DNA from: an uncultured Flavobacteriales bacterium
GTDB taxonomy: Bacteria; Bacteroidota; Bacteroidia; Flavobacteriales_D; Crocinitomicaceae
Length of the DNA stretch: 49,571 bases
NCBI GenBank assembly: GCA_937973685.1
Contig: CALJKJ010000032.1
Span: 1-49,571, forward strand
Direction: 5' to 3'
The notes under the pieces were generated by a model, which searched no databases, had not been told where the DNA came from, and was given only the letters and a program-made list of their open reading frames with translations. The translations under genes and the position numbers were made by a program. Shown one piece after another: positions 42,500-49,571 of the stretch. Each line of letters begins with the position of its first letter. The stretch's first letter is position 1.

Positions 42500-44284
42500 T
42501 TATTTTCGAATCAATGAAGTCGCCGTAACTTTGAGCGAAGTTATTTTCACCGTTGTAGTTCCTTGATTTTGAACATATATCTGAACTTTATCAGCTTTGT
42601 GACGTACATCCGGTAAGTTATAACGATAAGTCAGTTTGTTTACACCGCTTTTTAATCCTTGCGACAATTCGAGTTGATTCCAACTGTAACAATTGTATTT
42701 ACTGACTGACTCTAATTTCAATAAACTTGATTGAGTTGTATCAGAACTTTCACATGTAATTGCTACATCGAACAATGCTTCGTCGGTTGAAAGCAAATTA
42801 AAATATGGTATTTTAGCTAACAGTTTATCTTTTTTTGGCGTAATAATTATTGGGTGTTTTAACTGAAAAAAAACGTTTCGTTTAAGCTCTTGGTCGGCGT
42901 AATGAGCTTTCCGCACACGCTCTTCCCATACAAAACTTGACCGATCAATTAATAGGCGGTAATCGTCGTAATCGGGAATGTCGGTTCGGCCAAATATGTA
43001 AAAATAATGTGATTTGGACATCCTTCCTTCATGCAAATAACCTGCTAATACTTGAGTTGATTGGATTATATTCAACACAAAACAGATTCCAATGAAAAAT
43101 GAAATCAACCATGTTGTCCAACTTTTCCAAGAACACTTTTGAAGAGCAAATCCAATAGGCATCAACAATAAAGGATAATAATCAATCATGACGCGTTGAC
43201 TAAACGAAGCTGCATACCACCATGTTTCCCATGAAGACACGACCCAAATAGCCACAATAGTTAATACGATCAAACTGCGAAATAGTAATGTGTTAATTTT
43301 ACGCAATTGATAAAAACCAGGGACAAGCAATAAAAATATTGGCGTGTACAACAACCATCCTTTTCTGAAACTGAATAAAAAATCGCGTAAATTAGGATCA
43401 ATTAAAATGATTTCTTCGGAATGTAAGTTGGAAATTAACCAATTCCCACCAATCATTTTCCAATAGATGATTTGAGGTAAATTCCACATGAAGGAACTAA
43501 GTGGAAATAACGCTAAAATGCGAAACAATTGCTTCTTTGTCGGAAAATACGACCACAGATAAATAAGTGGAAAAATAAACAGCAAAACATGAGTTGGCCG
43601 AATAACGGTTGTTAACCCAAACAAGACAGCAGCGATAACAATACTTTTATGATGCAACTGAGTTGACTGAACTGCTTTGAAGAAATAATACCCCATTGCT
43701 GCAATTAATGCAAACAGGTAAATATGTTGCAAACTGTATGACAAAGCTGCCGTTATCCAATAATTTGTTCCAACGTATACTATCAGCAGTAATAAAATGG
43801 TCAATCGTATTGAAAAAAATAAGCGCATTAATTTTTTTAGGTAAAACAATCCTAAGAAAACAAACAAAAGCGCGTTACATAGAAATGCAATGTGATATGG
43901 TTTTGAAAAGCCATCTGCTTTGTAACCAAGCGTTTTTGCAAAAAAATGACCAATAAAAAATGCTGGTGCTTCCACAAAGGCTTGTCCCATTTGGTAAACA
44001 GCTACAAAATTGCCGTTTTCCCTTGGTACCAATTGGTACATAATAGCTCCGTCACAATAATTCTTCTGCAAACTATCTGCCCAAGCAGGCTGCATGTTTA
44101 AATCACCAGAATGTATCAGACTTGGTAAATACATGTAGTAACCAAATCCATCATACGCACAAATGCACTTATCTTTTTCCGCAATAATTCCAGGAATTTT
44201 CCGCGCAAAAAAACAAGCAAAAGAAGTGAAAATCAAAAAAACAACACCCGTTAAAAGGCGTTTTGATTGATTTGTCTCTTGCAT
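42500..44284 (-). CDS. Polytopic membrane protein, glycosyltransferase-39-like
   Basis: A 594-residue integral membrane protein with roughly ten to twelve transmembrane helices in residues ~10-400 and a ~190-residue C-terminal extracytoplasmic domain rich in beta-strand pattern. The N-terminal loop has CAYDGFGYYMYLPSLIHSGDL, resembling the first-loop acidic site of GT-C fold mannosyltransferases, which use a lipid-phosphate sugar donor. Its start codon shares 1 nt with the gmhA stop, suggesting a joint role in a heptose- or deoxysugar-containing glycan, but that is inference. The exact donor and acceptor are unknown. Confidence 0.72.
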   Translation of the reverse strand: MQETNQSKRLLTGVVFLIFTSFACFFARKIPGIIAEKDKCICAYDGFGYYMYLPSLIHSGDLNMQPAWADSLQKNYCDGAIMYQLVPRENGNFVAVYQMGQAFVEAPAFFIGHFFAKTLGYKADGFSKPYHIAFLCNALLFVFLGLFYLKKLMRLFFSIRLTILLLLIVYVGTNYWITAALSYSLQHIYLFALIAAMGYYFFKAVQSTQLHHKSIVIAAVLFGLTTVIRPTHVLLFIFPLIYLWSYFPTKKQLFRILALFPLSSFMWNLPQIIYWKMIGGNWLISNLHSEEIILIDPNLRDFLFSFRKGWLLYTPIFLLLVPGFYQLRKINTLLFRSLIVLTIVAIWVVSSWETWWYAASFSQRVMIDYYPLLLMPIGFALQKCSWKSWTTWLISFFIGICFVLNIIQSTQVLAGYLHEGRMSKSHYFYIFGRTDIPDYDDYRLLIDRSSFVWEERVRKAHYADQELKRNVFFQLKHPIIITPKKDKLLAKIPYFNLLSTDEALFDVAITCESSDTTQSSLLKLESVSKYNCYSWNQLELSQGLKSGVNKLTYRYNLPDVRHKADKVQIYVQNQGTTTVKITSLKVTATSLIRK

Positions 44285-44853
44285 TATTTCAATAAATTTC
44301 TTTCGATGTAATCGATAAATGAATGAATGACTTTGATGTGTATTTCTTGGGCTCTATCAGCAAATTGAGCATGTGGTGCGCGTACTTCAACATCACTTAG
44401 TCCAGCCATTTTTCCGCCATCTTTACCTGTCAAGGTGATAACTTTCATTCCTTTAGCACGAGCAGCCTCAATTGCTAACAACACATTTTTTGAGTTACCT
44501 GAAGTCGAAATACCTAACAAAACATCACCAGCTTTACCAACTGACTCGATATAACGGGAAAACACAAACTCGTAACCATAATCATTTGCTACACAAGATA
44601 AATGTGACGGATCACTAATACTGATTGCAGCAATTCCAGGTCTGTTTTCTCGGTATCTTCCTGTTAATTCTTCTGCAAAATGCATGGCATCACACATGGA
44701 ACCACCGTTACCACATGAAATGATTTTTCCTCCATTTGCTAATGATTCAACCATTATCGCTCCTGCTTTTTCGATTTTTTGAAAAGTAGCTTCCGTTGCA
44801 AATGCTTGCAAAACTGATAATGCTTCTGAAAAATGGTCCGCTATTTGTTTCAT
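44284..44853 (-). CDS. gmhA: Sedoheptulose 7-phosphate isomerase (SIS domain)
   Basis: GmhA converts sedoheptulose 7-phosphate to D-glycero-D-manno-heptose 7-phosphate, the first step to ADP- or GDP-heptose. 189 residues, the normal size, with a SIS-fold: phosphate-binding IISCGNGGSMCDAMHFAEELTG, then GISTSGNSKNVLLAIE, and the His/Glu ligands near REIHIKVIHSFIDYIE-type C-terminus (AQEIHIKVIHSFIDY). No hldE or gmhB is adjacent. It is coupled by a 1-nt overlap to the GT-C-like membrane protein. A TATTTTTG box at 44879-44886 (minus) lies 25 nt upstream. Confidence 0.9.
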   Translation of the reverse strand: MKQIADHFSEALSVLQAFATEATFQKIEKAGAIMVESLANGGKIISCGNGGSMCDAMHFAEELTGRYRENRPGIAAISISDPSHLSCVANDYGYEFVFSRYIESVGKAGDVLLGISTSGNSKNVLLAIEAARAKGMKVITLTGKDGGKMAGLSDVEVRAPHAQFADRAQEIHIKVIHSFIDYIERNLLK

Positions 44854-44925
44854 CTTCTAAAATGTGGGTTTTGAATGTCAAAAATAAATAATTAAACCGA
44901 CTATCCACATATTAGATAAACTTGT

Positions 44926-44933
44926 TATATTTG
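44926..44933 (+). promoter_or_regulatory. Candidate -7 element of the small secreted protein gene
   Basis: TATATTTG (44926-44933), 33 nt upstream of the ATG at 44966; no convincing TTG -33 element at the usual distance. It is close to a divergent TATTTTTG for gmhA (44879-44886, minus). Confidence 0.45.
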
Positions 44934-44965
44934 AATCACGGAGTTCGCTCCAAAACACATGAATT

Positions 44966-45388
44966 ATGAGAAAACTATTTATTGCAATCATCACGCTTAC
45001 ATTAAGCTTAACTGCCTCAGCGCAAACCGACTGTTTCAAACAATTAGAAGAAGCTTTTATTAAAAGAGGTTCGTACACCGTCGCAGATGAAATGCACAAA
45101 AATGTCATCATTAGTTTTTTTACTCCTGAAGGAACGGAATGTTTAACAGGAAAAGCACGTGTGGAAAATGGAACTGTAGTAAATATCTTTTTACAATACG
45201 AAGACGACACATACGAATTATTAGACAAAAAATTCTACAATGCTAAAAAACAAGCGCCTGTTATTACAAACGGAATATCAGAAATGATTTTTACCATTGA
45301 TGGCGAAAAATTCCGCATTGTATTCATTGATAAATTAAAACCAAAAGCTCGTTCGTTTAAACCAGCTGCAATTCCATCTGATTTATAA
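44966..45388 (+). CDS. Small secreted protein of unknown function
   Basis: A 140-residue exported protein with a clear signal peptide (MRKLFIAIITLTLSLTASAQ). The mature part has two Cys (CFKQLEEAF and TECLTG), which could form a disulfide, and an alternating beta-strand pattern (VVNIFLQYEDDTYELL). I do not recognise a family. The SDR gene follows after 5 nt, so the two are likely co-transcribed. Confidence 0.75.
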   Translation: MRKLFIAIITLTLSLTASAQTDCFKQLEEAFIKRGSYTVADEMHKNVIISFFTPEGTECLTGKARVENGTVVNIFLQYEDDTYELLDKKFYNAKKQAPVITNGISEMIFTIDGEKFRIVFIDKLKPKARSFKPAAIPSDL

Positions 45389-45393
45389 TTTAT

Positions 45394-46176
45394 ATGCCAC
45401 GTGTAGCTTGGGTTACAGGGGCTTCCTCTGGAATAGGTGAAGAAATTTGCATTCAATTAGCAAATCAAGGATTTTCATTAGTGCTTTCTGCGCGAAACGC
45501 AGAAAAATTGAATGCATTCAAATCAACGCTTCCCAACAGTGAAAAGCACTTAGTACTTCCATTGGATCTAGAAAATTCAACTAATTTCAGTTTGCTTGCA
45601 CAAAAGGTTATTCAACAGTTTGGAACGATTGATTACTTATATCACTGTGGTGGAATTAGTCAACGGGCCGAAGCATGCGAAACAGACTTGGCAATCGATC
45701 GCCGCATCATGGAAATCAATTATTTTGGAACTGTTGCGTTGACAAAAGCTGTTTTGCCATTTATGCAGACTCAAAAACACGGACACATTGTCGTTGTTTC
45801 AAGTATTGCTGGGAAATTCGGCTTTTATTTGCGCTCTGCCTACAGTGCTGCAAAACATGCATTACATGGCTTTTTTGAAAGTTTAGCCTTAGAAGAAGCT
45901 AAAAACAATATCGCGGTTACCATCGTTTGCCCAGGAAAAATAAATACGCCCATTTCCATGAGTGCATTGAATAAAGATGGCCAAGCTCACGGAGAAATGG
46001 ATCACAACCAAGCAACAGGAATGCCCGTAGATGTGTGCGTAAATCTACTTTTAAAAGCTGTGAAAGAAAGAAAACGTGAAGTCTTGATAGGGAACAAAGA
46101 AATAAAAGCGGTAACCTTAAAACGTTTTTTACCGAACTTGTTTTGGAAAGTAATTGCCAAACAAAAAGCAACATAA
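45394..46176 (+). CDS. SDR family oxidoreductase
   Basis: Classical short-chain dehydrogenase, 260 residues. NAD(P)-binding TGASSGIG (residues ~8-15), active-site Ser in VVVSSIAGKFGFY, and Tyr/Lys in SAYSAAKHAL (YxxxK). Its closest relatives by pattern are the DHRS7B-like reductases of unknown or lipid substrate. Its last ~25 residues are hydrophobic and basic (LKRFLPNLFWKVIAKQK), possibly for membrane contact. Followed by a strong bidirectional terminator. Substrate unassigned. Confidence 0.88.
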   Translation: MPRVAWVTGASSGIGEEICIQLANQGFSLVLSARNAEKLNAFKSTLPNSEKHLVLPLDLENSTNFSLLAQKVIQQFGTIDYLYHCGGISQRAEACETDLAIDRRIMEINYFGTVALTKAVLPFMQTQKHGHIVVVSSIAGKFGFYLRSAYSAAKHALHGFFESLALEEAKNNIAVTIVCPGKINTPISMSALNKDGQAHGEMDHNQATGMPVDVCVNLLLKAVKERKREVLIGNKEIKAVTLKRFLPNLFWKVIAKQKAT

Positions 46177-46206
46177 AAAAAGCCACTTATAAAGTGGCTT
46201 TTTTGT
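46175..46206. terminator. Bidirectional terminator between SDR and purC
   Basis: Perfect 8-bp stem AGCCACTT/AAGTGGCT (46181-46188/46192-46199) with a 3-nt loop and T-runs on both strands (six Ts after the stem on plus; seven As before it). It serves the SDR gene and the convergent purC gene. Confidence 0.9.
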
Positions 46207-46222
46207 TTTGGATATGTTTGAA

Positions 46223-47179
46223 TTAAATCAAATTAGCTTCTTTTAAAAAATCTTCTACATTTTTCTCAATGCGCGCTTCGATTGCAGTATTATCTGCTTT
46301 CTCAAACGAAAGACCTGTGATTTTTTCATACAATTCAATGTATCGTTCTGTAATTGTATCGACAAATGAATCAGGCATTTCAGGCATTTTTTGTCCCTCT
46401 AAACCTTGAAAACCATTCTCTATCAACCATTGTCGCACAAACTCTTTTGATAGTTGGCGTTGCGGTTCATTGTTATCTTGTCTTTCTTGGTAACCATCTG
46501 CATAAAAATAGCGTGACGAATCGGGCGTATGAATCTCATCTATCAAAATGACTTCGCCATTTCTTAATCCAAACTCGTATTTTGTATCGACTAAAATTAA
46601 CCCGCGTTCTGCTGCCATTTCCGTTCCGCGTTGAAACAATGCACGCGTATACGCTTCCATTTTTTCATAGATTGCTTGTGGAACGATTCCTTGCGCAATA
46701 ATCTCTTCACGTGAAATGTCTTCGTCGTGTCCTTCTTCTGCTTTAGCAGCTGGTGTAATGATTGGTTCTGGAAAACGATCGTTTTCTTTTAACCCTTCAG
46801 GCAAAGTAACACCACACAAAGTTCTTTTCCCTAACGCATACTCACGTGCTGAATGACCCGCTAAATAACCTCTAATAACCATTTCTACTCGAATAGGTTC
46901 ACAAGCATGACCTACTGCAACTGATGGATCGGGTGTGCCAATCAACCAATTCGGAACGATGTCTCTTGTAGCATCTAAGAACATTGTTGCAACTTGATTC
47001 AACACTTGCCCTTTGTAGGGTATGCCTTTTGGTAAAATATGATCAAATGCTGAAATACGGTCACTCGCAATCATGACTAACACATCATTTTCCAAAGTAT
47101 ATACTTCACGTACTTTTCCTCTGTAAATGTTTTTTAGTCCTGTAAATTTAAAATCGGTGTTTGTAATTGTATTACTCAT
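46223..47179 (-). CDS. purC: Phosphoribosylaminoimidazole-succinocarboxamide synthase
   Basis: PurC (SAICAR synthetase) ligates aspartate to CAIR in purine synthesis using ATP. 318 residues, of the longer type also seen in yeast Ade1. Motifs: IYRGKVREVYTLEND near the N-terminus (ATP-binding Gly loop), MIASDRISAFDHILP, VEMVIRGYLAGH and ILVDTKYEFG, EVILIDEIHTPDSSRY. It starts 8 nt after phoH and is probably transcribed with it. Purine genes here (purS, purA, purC) are scattered instead of forming one operon. Confidence 0.97.
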   Translation of the reverse strand: MSNTITNTDFKFTGLKNIYRGKVREVYTLENDVLVMIASDRISAFDHILPKGIPYKGQVLNQVATMFLDATRDIVPNWLIGTPDPSVAVGHACEPIRVEMVIRGYLAGHSAREYALGKRTLCGVTLPEGLKENDRFPEPIITPAAKAEEGHDEDISREEIIAQGIVPQAIYEKMEAYTRALFQRGTEMAAERGLILVDTKYEFGLRNGEVILIDEIHTPDSSRYFYADGYQERQDNNEPQRQLSKEFVRQWLIENGFQGLEGQKMPEMPDSFVDTITERYIELYEKITGLSFEKADNTAIEARIEKNVEDFLKEANLI

Positions 47180-47187
47180 GTTGTCAG

Positions 47188-48177
47188 CTATTTATTTTCT
47201 TTGTTTTCGTTTTTTTCTGATTTGGCACTTTTTTCTTTTGCCTCTGCTTTATCAAATGCATCCACAATTCGTTTGACCAAGATGTGTCGAATAACATCAT
47301 TTTGTGTCAAGCGCACAACTCCAATACCTTCAACGTCTTTTAACACATCCAAAGCGTATGATAATCCCGATCGTTGTTTGAACGGTAAATCGATTTGCGA
47401 CATATCTCCCGTTATGACAAATTGTGCTGTTTGTCCCATTCGGGTCAAAAACATTTTCATTTGCATGACAGTTGCATTTTGAGCTTCGTCTAAAATGACA
47501 AATGCTTTGTCGAGTGTTCGTCCACGCATAAAAGCCAGTGGCGCAATCTCAATGATGCCAAACTCAATCATGTCTTTCAACTTTTCAGGTGGAATCATAT
47601 CGCGCAAAGCATCGTACAAAGGCATCATGTACGGGTCAAGTTTCTCTTTTAAATCGCCTGGTAGAAAACCTAAATTTTCACCTGCTTCAACTGCTGGGCG
47701 CGTTAAAATAATGCGTTTTACTTCTTTTGCTTTCAAAGCTCTTACTGCTAAAGCAACTGCTGTGTAGGTTTTACCTGTTCCAGCAGGTCCAACAGCAAAA
47801 ACCATTGCATGTTTATTCACAGCTTGCACCAATTTGCGTTGATTGACCGTTTTGGCTTTTATTTTTACTCCTTGATTGCCGTGAACGAGCGTTTCTGAAC
47901 CATTGGATGAAAGAAGTGTTGACCCATCATCGAGCATTAAACTATCGATATTGTTTTCTGTCAACACATTAAACGCATTGAAATGCGCCATGATTAATTC
48001 GAACTTGCGCTCAAATTGCTCCATCACTTCCGGATCTCCATTTAAAGTTAATTCATTTCCGCGGGCATTGATTTTTAATTTCGGAAAAAAACTGCGCATG
48101 TGTATCAAATTCGCATTGTTTATTCCAAACAATTCTGCTACGTTAATACCTGTAATTTCGATTTTCTTCTCGATCAA
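47188..48177 (-). CDS. PhoH family ATPase
   Basis: A 329-residue PhoH-like P-loop protein. An N-terminal KH-like region (~1-75) is followed by the ATPase domain: Walker A GPAGTGKT (130-137), Walker B VILDEAQN (~233-240) and a helicase-like TGDMSQIDLP. The function is linked to RNA metabolism, often near YbeY, but no ybeY is seen here. The only start available in frame before the conserved sequence is TTG at 48175-48177 (LIEKKIEITG, Met by initiation); the frame stays open to 48234 but holds no ATG or GTG. TAATTTTG at 48236-48243 (minus) may be the -7 box. Confidence 0.93.
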   Translation of the reverse strand: MIEKKIEITGINVAELFGINNANLIHMRSFFPKLKINARGNELTLNGDPEVMEQFERKFELIMAHFNAFNVLTENNIDSLMLDDGSTLLSSNGSETLVHGNQGVKIKAKTVNQRKLVQAVNKHAMVFAVGPAGTGKTYTAVALAVRALKAKEVKRIILTRPAVEAGENLGFLPGDLKEKLDPYMMPLYDALRDMIPPEKLKDMIEFGIIEIAPLAFMRGRTLDKAFVILDEAQNATVMQMKMFLTRMGQTAQFVITGDMSQIDLPFKQRSGLSYALDVLKDVEGIGVVRLTQNDVIRHILVKRIVDAFDKAEAKEKSAKSEKNENKENK

Positions 48178-48224
48178 TGTGAATAAAACTTTTAGTTCAA
48201 CTTCGGATATGAATGAATAACCCG

Positions 48225-48243
48225 TATTTTTGAATCAAAATTA
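48225..48243. promoter_or_regulatory. Back-to-back -7 elements between phoH and the SAM hydrolase gene
   Basis: TATTTTTG on plus (48225-48232) faces right, and TAATTTTG on minus (48236-48243) faces left; they are 3 nt apart. Neither has a clear TTG -33 element. Divergent transcription from such overlapping sites would be mutually exclusive. Confidence 0.4.
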
Positions 48244-48276
48244 ATTAATTTTTCCTGCATAGAGCAGATTGTCACG

Positions 48277-49125
48277 ATGAAAATAATTACGCTTACCACA
48301 GATATGGGAATCAACGATTACTACGTTGCTGTTTTGAAGGGGAATCTTTTCAAATTAATTCCCGACGCACAAATTGTTGACATCACACATCATGTAAAGC
48401 CTTTTGAAATTGCAAACGCGAGTTATTTCATCAATGCAGCATATCAAAATTTCCCTGAAGGAACCATTCATATCATAGGTGTAGAAAGTGAACCAGTAAT
48501 TAACAACAGTGAAGGCTCCTACCCTGCTATCATGCTTTTTAATGGTCATTATTTCATTGCTACCGATAATGGGATTTTCTCACTCATATTAAAAGGACAA
48601 CAACCAGAAGGATTTTGGTTTATTGAAAATGTTTTGTCCAATCCAAACGGATTTCGTTTTCCTACAAAAAACATTTTCGTGCCAATTGCTGCGAAAATTG
48701 CCGCTGGAGAAAAAATAGAAACGTTTGCCTCGCCTAGCGAAGATTGGAAAGTTGTACATACCATCAACGCGACAATTGAAGATAATTTAATAAAAGGTCA
48801 ATTCATTCACATTGACCATTATGGCAATGCAATTAGTAATATCAGCAAAGAATTATTTGATCGCTACAACGATATTCCTTTTACGATTTATTTCAAAAAC
48901 AAACAGTATTTCATTGATCAATTATCACATAGCTACAACGAAGTTACTCCTGGTGAACGATTAGCTATTTTTAACGATTCAGGTTTGTTAGAAATAGCCA
49001 TTAACAAAGGAGCAAGCGGAGGAGCTGGTGGTGCTGATTCACTCTTTGGCATTCACATTGGCGATGTTATTCGCATTGAATTTAATCCGCGTGGATCTGC
49101 TGAAACAATCACTTCTTTATTTTAA
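48277..49125 (+). CDS. SAM hydrolase / SAM hydroxide adenosyltransferase (DUF62)
   Basis: A 282-residue enzyme that splits S-adenosylmethionine into adenosine and methionine, of the family related to fluorinase and chlorinase. Signatures: LTTDMGINDYYVAVLKGN at the N-terminus (D-x-G start), VDITHHVKPFEIANASYFI, YFIATDNGIFSLIL and, in the C-terminal domain, HIDHYGNAISNIS. It lacks features of the halogenases, so hydrolysis is expected. The physiological role of the family is unclear; adjustment of SAM levels is a suggestion. 5 nt before the ABM-domain gene. Confidence 0.9.
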   Translation: MKIITLTTDMGINDYYVAVLKGNLFKLIPDAQIVDITHHVKPFEIANASYFINAAYQNFPEGTIHIIGVESEPVINNSEGSYPAIMLFNGHYFIATDNGIFSLILKGQQPEGFWFIENVLSNPNGFRFPTKNIFVPIAAKIAAGEKIETFASPSEDWKVVHTINATIEDNLIKGQFIHIDHYGNAISNISKELFDRYNDIPFTIYFKNKQYFIDQLSHSYNEVTPGERLAIFNDSGLLEIAINKGASGGAGGADSLFGIHIGDVIRIEFNPRGSAETITSLF

Positions 49126-49130
49126 TTCAC

Positions 49131-49448
49131 ATGCTAACTCGTATTGTTAAATTGACGTTTGATCCGGAAAAGACATCCGATTTTATTGCTTTTTTTGACA
49201 CCATAAAACAGCGTGTTTCAACGTTTGAAAACTGTTATGGAATGCGTTTGATGTACGACCAACAACAACCAAACATTGTGTTTACATACAGTAACTGGAA
49301 AGACGAAGCTGCATTGAATAAGTACCGTGATTCTGAATTATTTCAAGGTGTTTGGTCAACCATAAAGCCCTGGTTTGCAGCACGTGCAGAAGCATGGAGT
49401 GTCACAACTTATTACGAAGATGGAAGTTTTCACCCACCAATTCAATAG
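49131..49448 (+). CDS. Antibiotic biosynthesis monooxygenase (ABM) domain protein
   Basis: A 105-residue ferredoxin-like dimeric alpha/beta-barrel domain of the ABM type. MLTRIVKLTFDPEKTSDFIAFF and CYGMRLMYDQQQ, then TYSNWKDEAALNKYRDSELF, are typical strand-helix patterns; such proteins include quinol monooxygenases and heme-degrading IsdG-like enzymes, but the catalytic residues are not clear here. It starts 5 nt after the SAM hydrolase gene. Function beyond the fold is unassigned. Confidence 0.85.
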   Translation: MLTRIVKLTFDPEKTSDFIAFFDTIKQRVSTFENCYGMRLMYDQQQPNIVFTYSNWKDEAALNKYRDSELFQGVWSTIKPWFAARAEAWSVTTYYEDGSFHPPIQ

Positions 49449-49456
49449 TTTTTACG

Positions 49457-49486
49457 TTGTTAGTTGTGAACTAGTTCGTATTTTTG
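49457..49486 (+). promoter_or_regulatory. Promoter of the gldF-like gene
   Basis: TTG (49457-49459), 19 nt, TATTTTTG (49479-49486): a full consensus promoter, 17 nt before the ATG at 49504. Confidence 0.72.
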
Positions 49487-49503
49487 AAATTCAATTGTAA
49501 AAA

Positions 49504-49571
49504 ATGAGTGCTTTATACTGGAAAGAAATTAGAAGTTTTTTGGGATCTATCATTGGATATATCTTCATTAT
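49504..49571 (+). CDS. gldF: Start of gliding-motility ABC transporter permease GldF (partial)
   Basis: Only 22 codons are visible: MSALYWKEIRSFLGSIIGYI and two more. The pattern (short aromatic start, KEI-x-SF, then a hydrophobic helix beginning SIIGYI) matches the N-terminus of GldF, the permease subunit of the GldA-GldF-GldG transporter linked to gliding in Flavobacteriia. The frame runs off the right edge. A consensus promoter directly precedes it, so it likely begins a new unit (gldF-gldG would be expected next). The call rests on a short segment. Confidence 0.68.
   Translation, partial: MSALYWKEIRSFLGSIIGYIFI

Noticed and set aside
44878..45228. Open frame of 116 codons on the minus strand
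   Set aside because: Antisense to the small secreted protein gene, which has a signal peptide and proper context; no family similarity on the minus strand.
1..49571. CRISPR arrays, insertion sequences, prophage genes, tRNA or rRNA genes
   Set aside because: No repeat-spacer arrays, transposase or integrase genes, or recognisable RNA genes on either strand; gene-free gaps are all under 200 nt.

Overview
This is a chromosomal window from a low-GC member of the Bacteroidota, most likely Flavobacteriales and possibly a Fluviicola/Crocinitomicaceae-like organism. The lineage call rests on four things: type IX secretion and gliding genes (a PorV/PorQ family barrel, a PorU/PorU2-like C25 protease, a CHU_C/type B sorted adhesin-like protein, and the start of gldF); promoters of the TTG-N19-22-TAnnTTTG type; A-rich start contexts without Shine-Dalgarno sequences; and typical families such as OstA-like, DUF2461, WG-repeat and fused 2-oxoacid dehydrogenase E1 proteins. 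The window is densely packed with about 43 protein genes. I see no rRNA or tRNA gene, insertion sequence, prophage or CRISPR array. No gene-free stretch exceeds 300 bases.

Layout. Positions 1-2510: ribosomal operon rplM-rpsI-rpsB-tsf (minus strand), with a hairpin-rich leader before rpsB. 2581-9895: dinB, a DUF2891 secreted protein, a crotonase plus RRM RNA-binding protein pair, an anchored coiled-coil protein, and the run pssA-purS-aldehyde dehydrogenase. 10026-16269: a T9SS pair, PorV/PorQ-like barrel then a 1714-residue PorU/PorU2-like protein. 16270-23796: a GAF-SpoIIE phosphatase, a fused branched-chain 2-oxoacid dehydrogenase E1, an XRE-Fic protein, a dipeptidyl peptidase IV-like protease and a DUF2461 protein. 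23879-26061: an acidic unknown, a PaaI-like thioesterase and a WG-repeat protein.

26080-33330 is a long same-strand run: fahA - relA/spoT-type RSH - fur - STAS - purA - ostA-like. It places stringent response, metal response, an anti-anti-sigma-like protein, AMP synthesis and envelope lipid transport side by side. 33478-37109: NAD-sugar epimerase-glyA, and an NlpC/P60 hydrolase coupled to a DinB-fold protein. 37211-42491: a large type B T9SS substrate directly followed by an M42 aminopeptidase and a small membrane protein. 42500-46176: gmhA with a polytopic glycosyltransferase-like membrane protein, a small secreted protein and an SDR. 46223-49571: phoH-purC, divergent to a SAM hydrolase (DUF62), an ABM-domain protein and the first codons of gldF.

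Most of the window is housekeeping. I did not find a clear-cut new system. The best leads are regulatory: a rpsB leader with mutually exclusive hairpins, a TTCACT-N6/7-AGTGAA palindrome shared by two promoters, a palindrome-rich pssA/PorV-like intergenic region, repeated GTCA half-sites on the XRE-Fic promoter, and a possible partner-switching pair (SpoIIE phosphatase and STAS protein) encoded about 11 kb apart.
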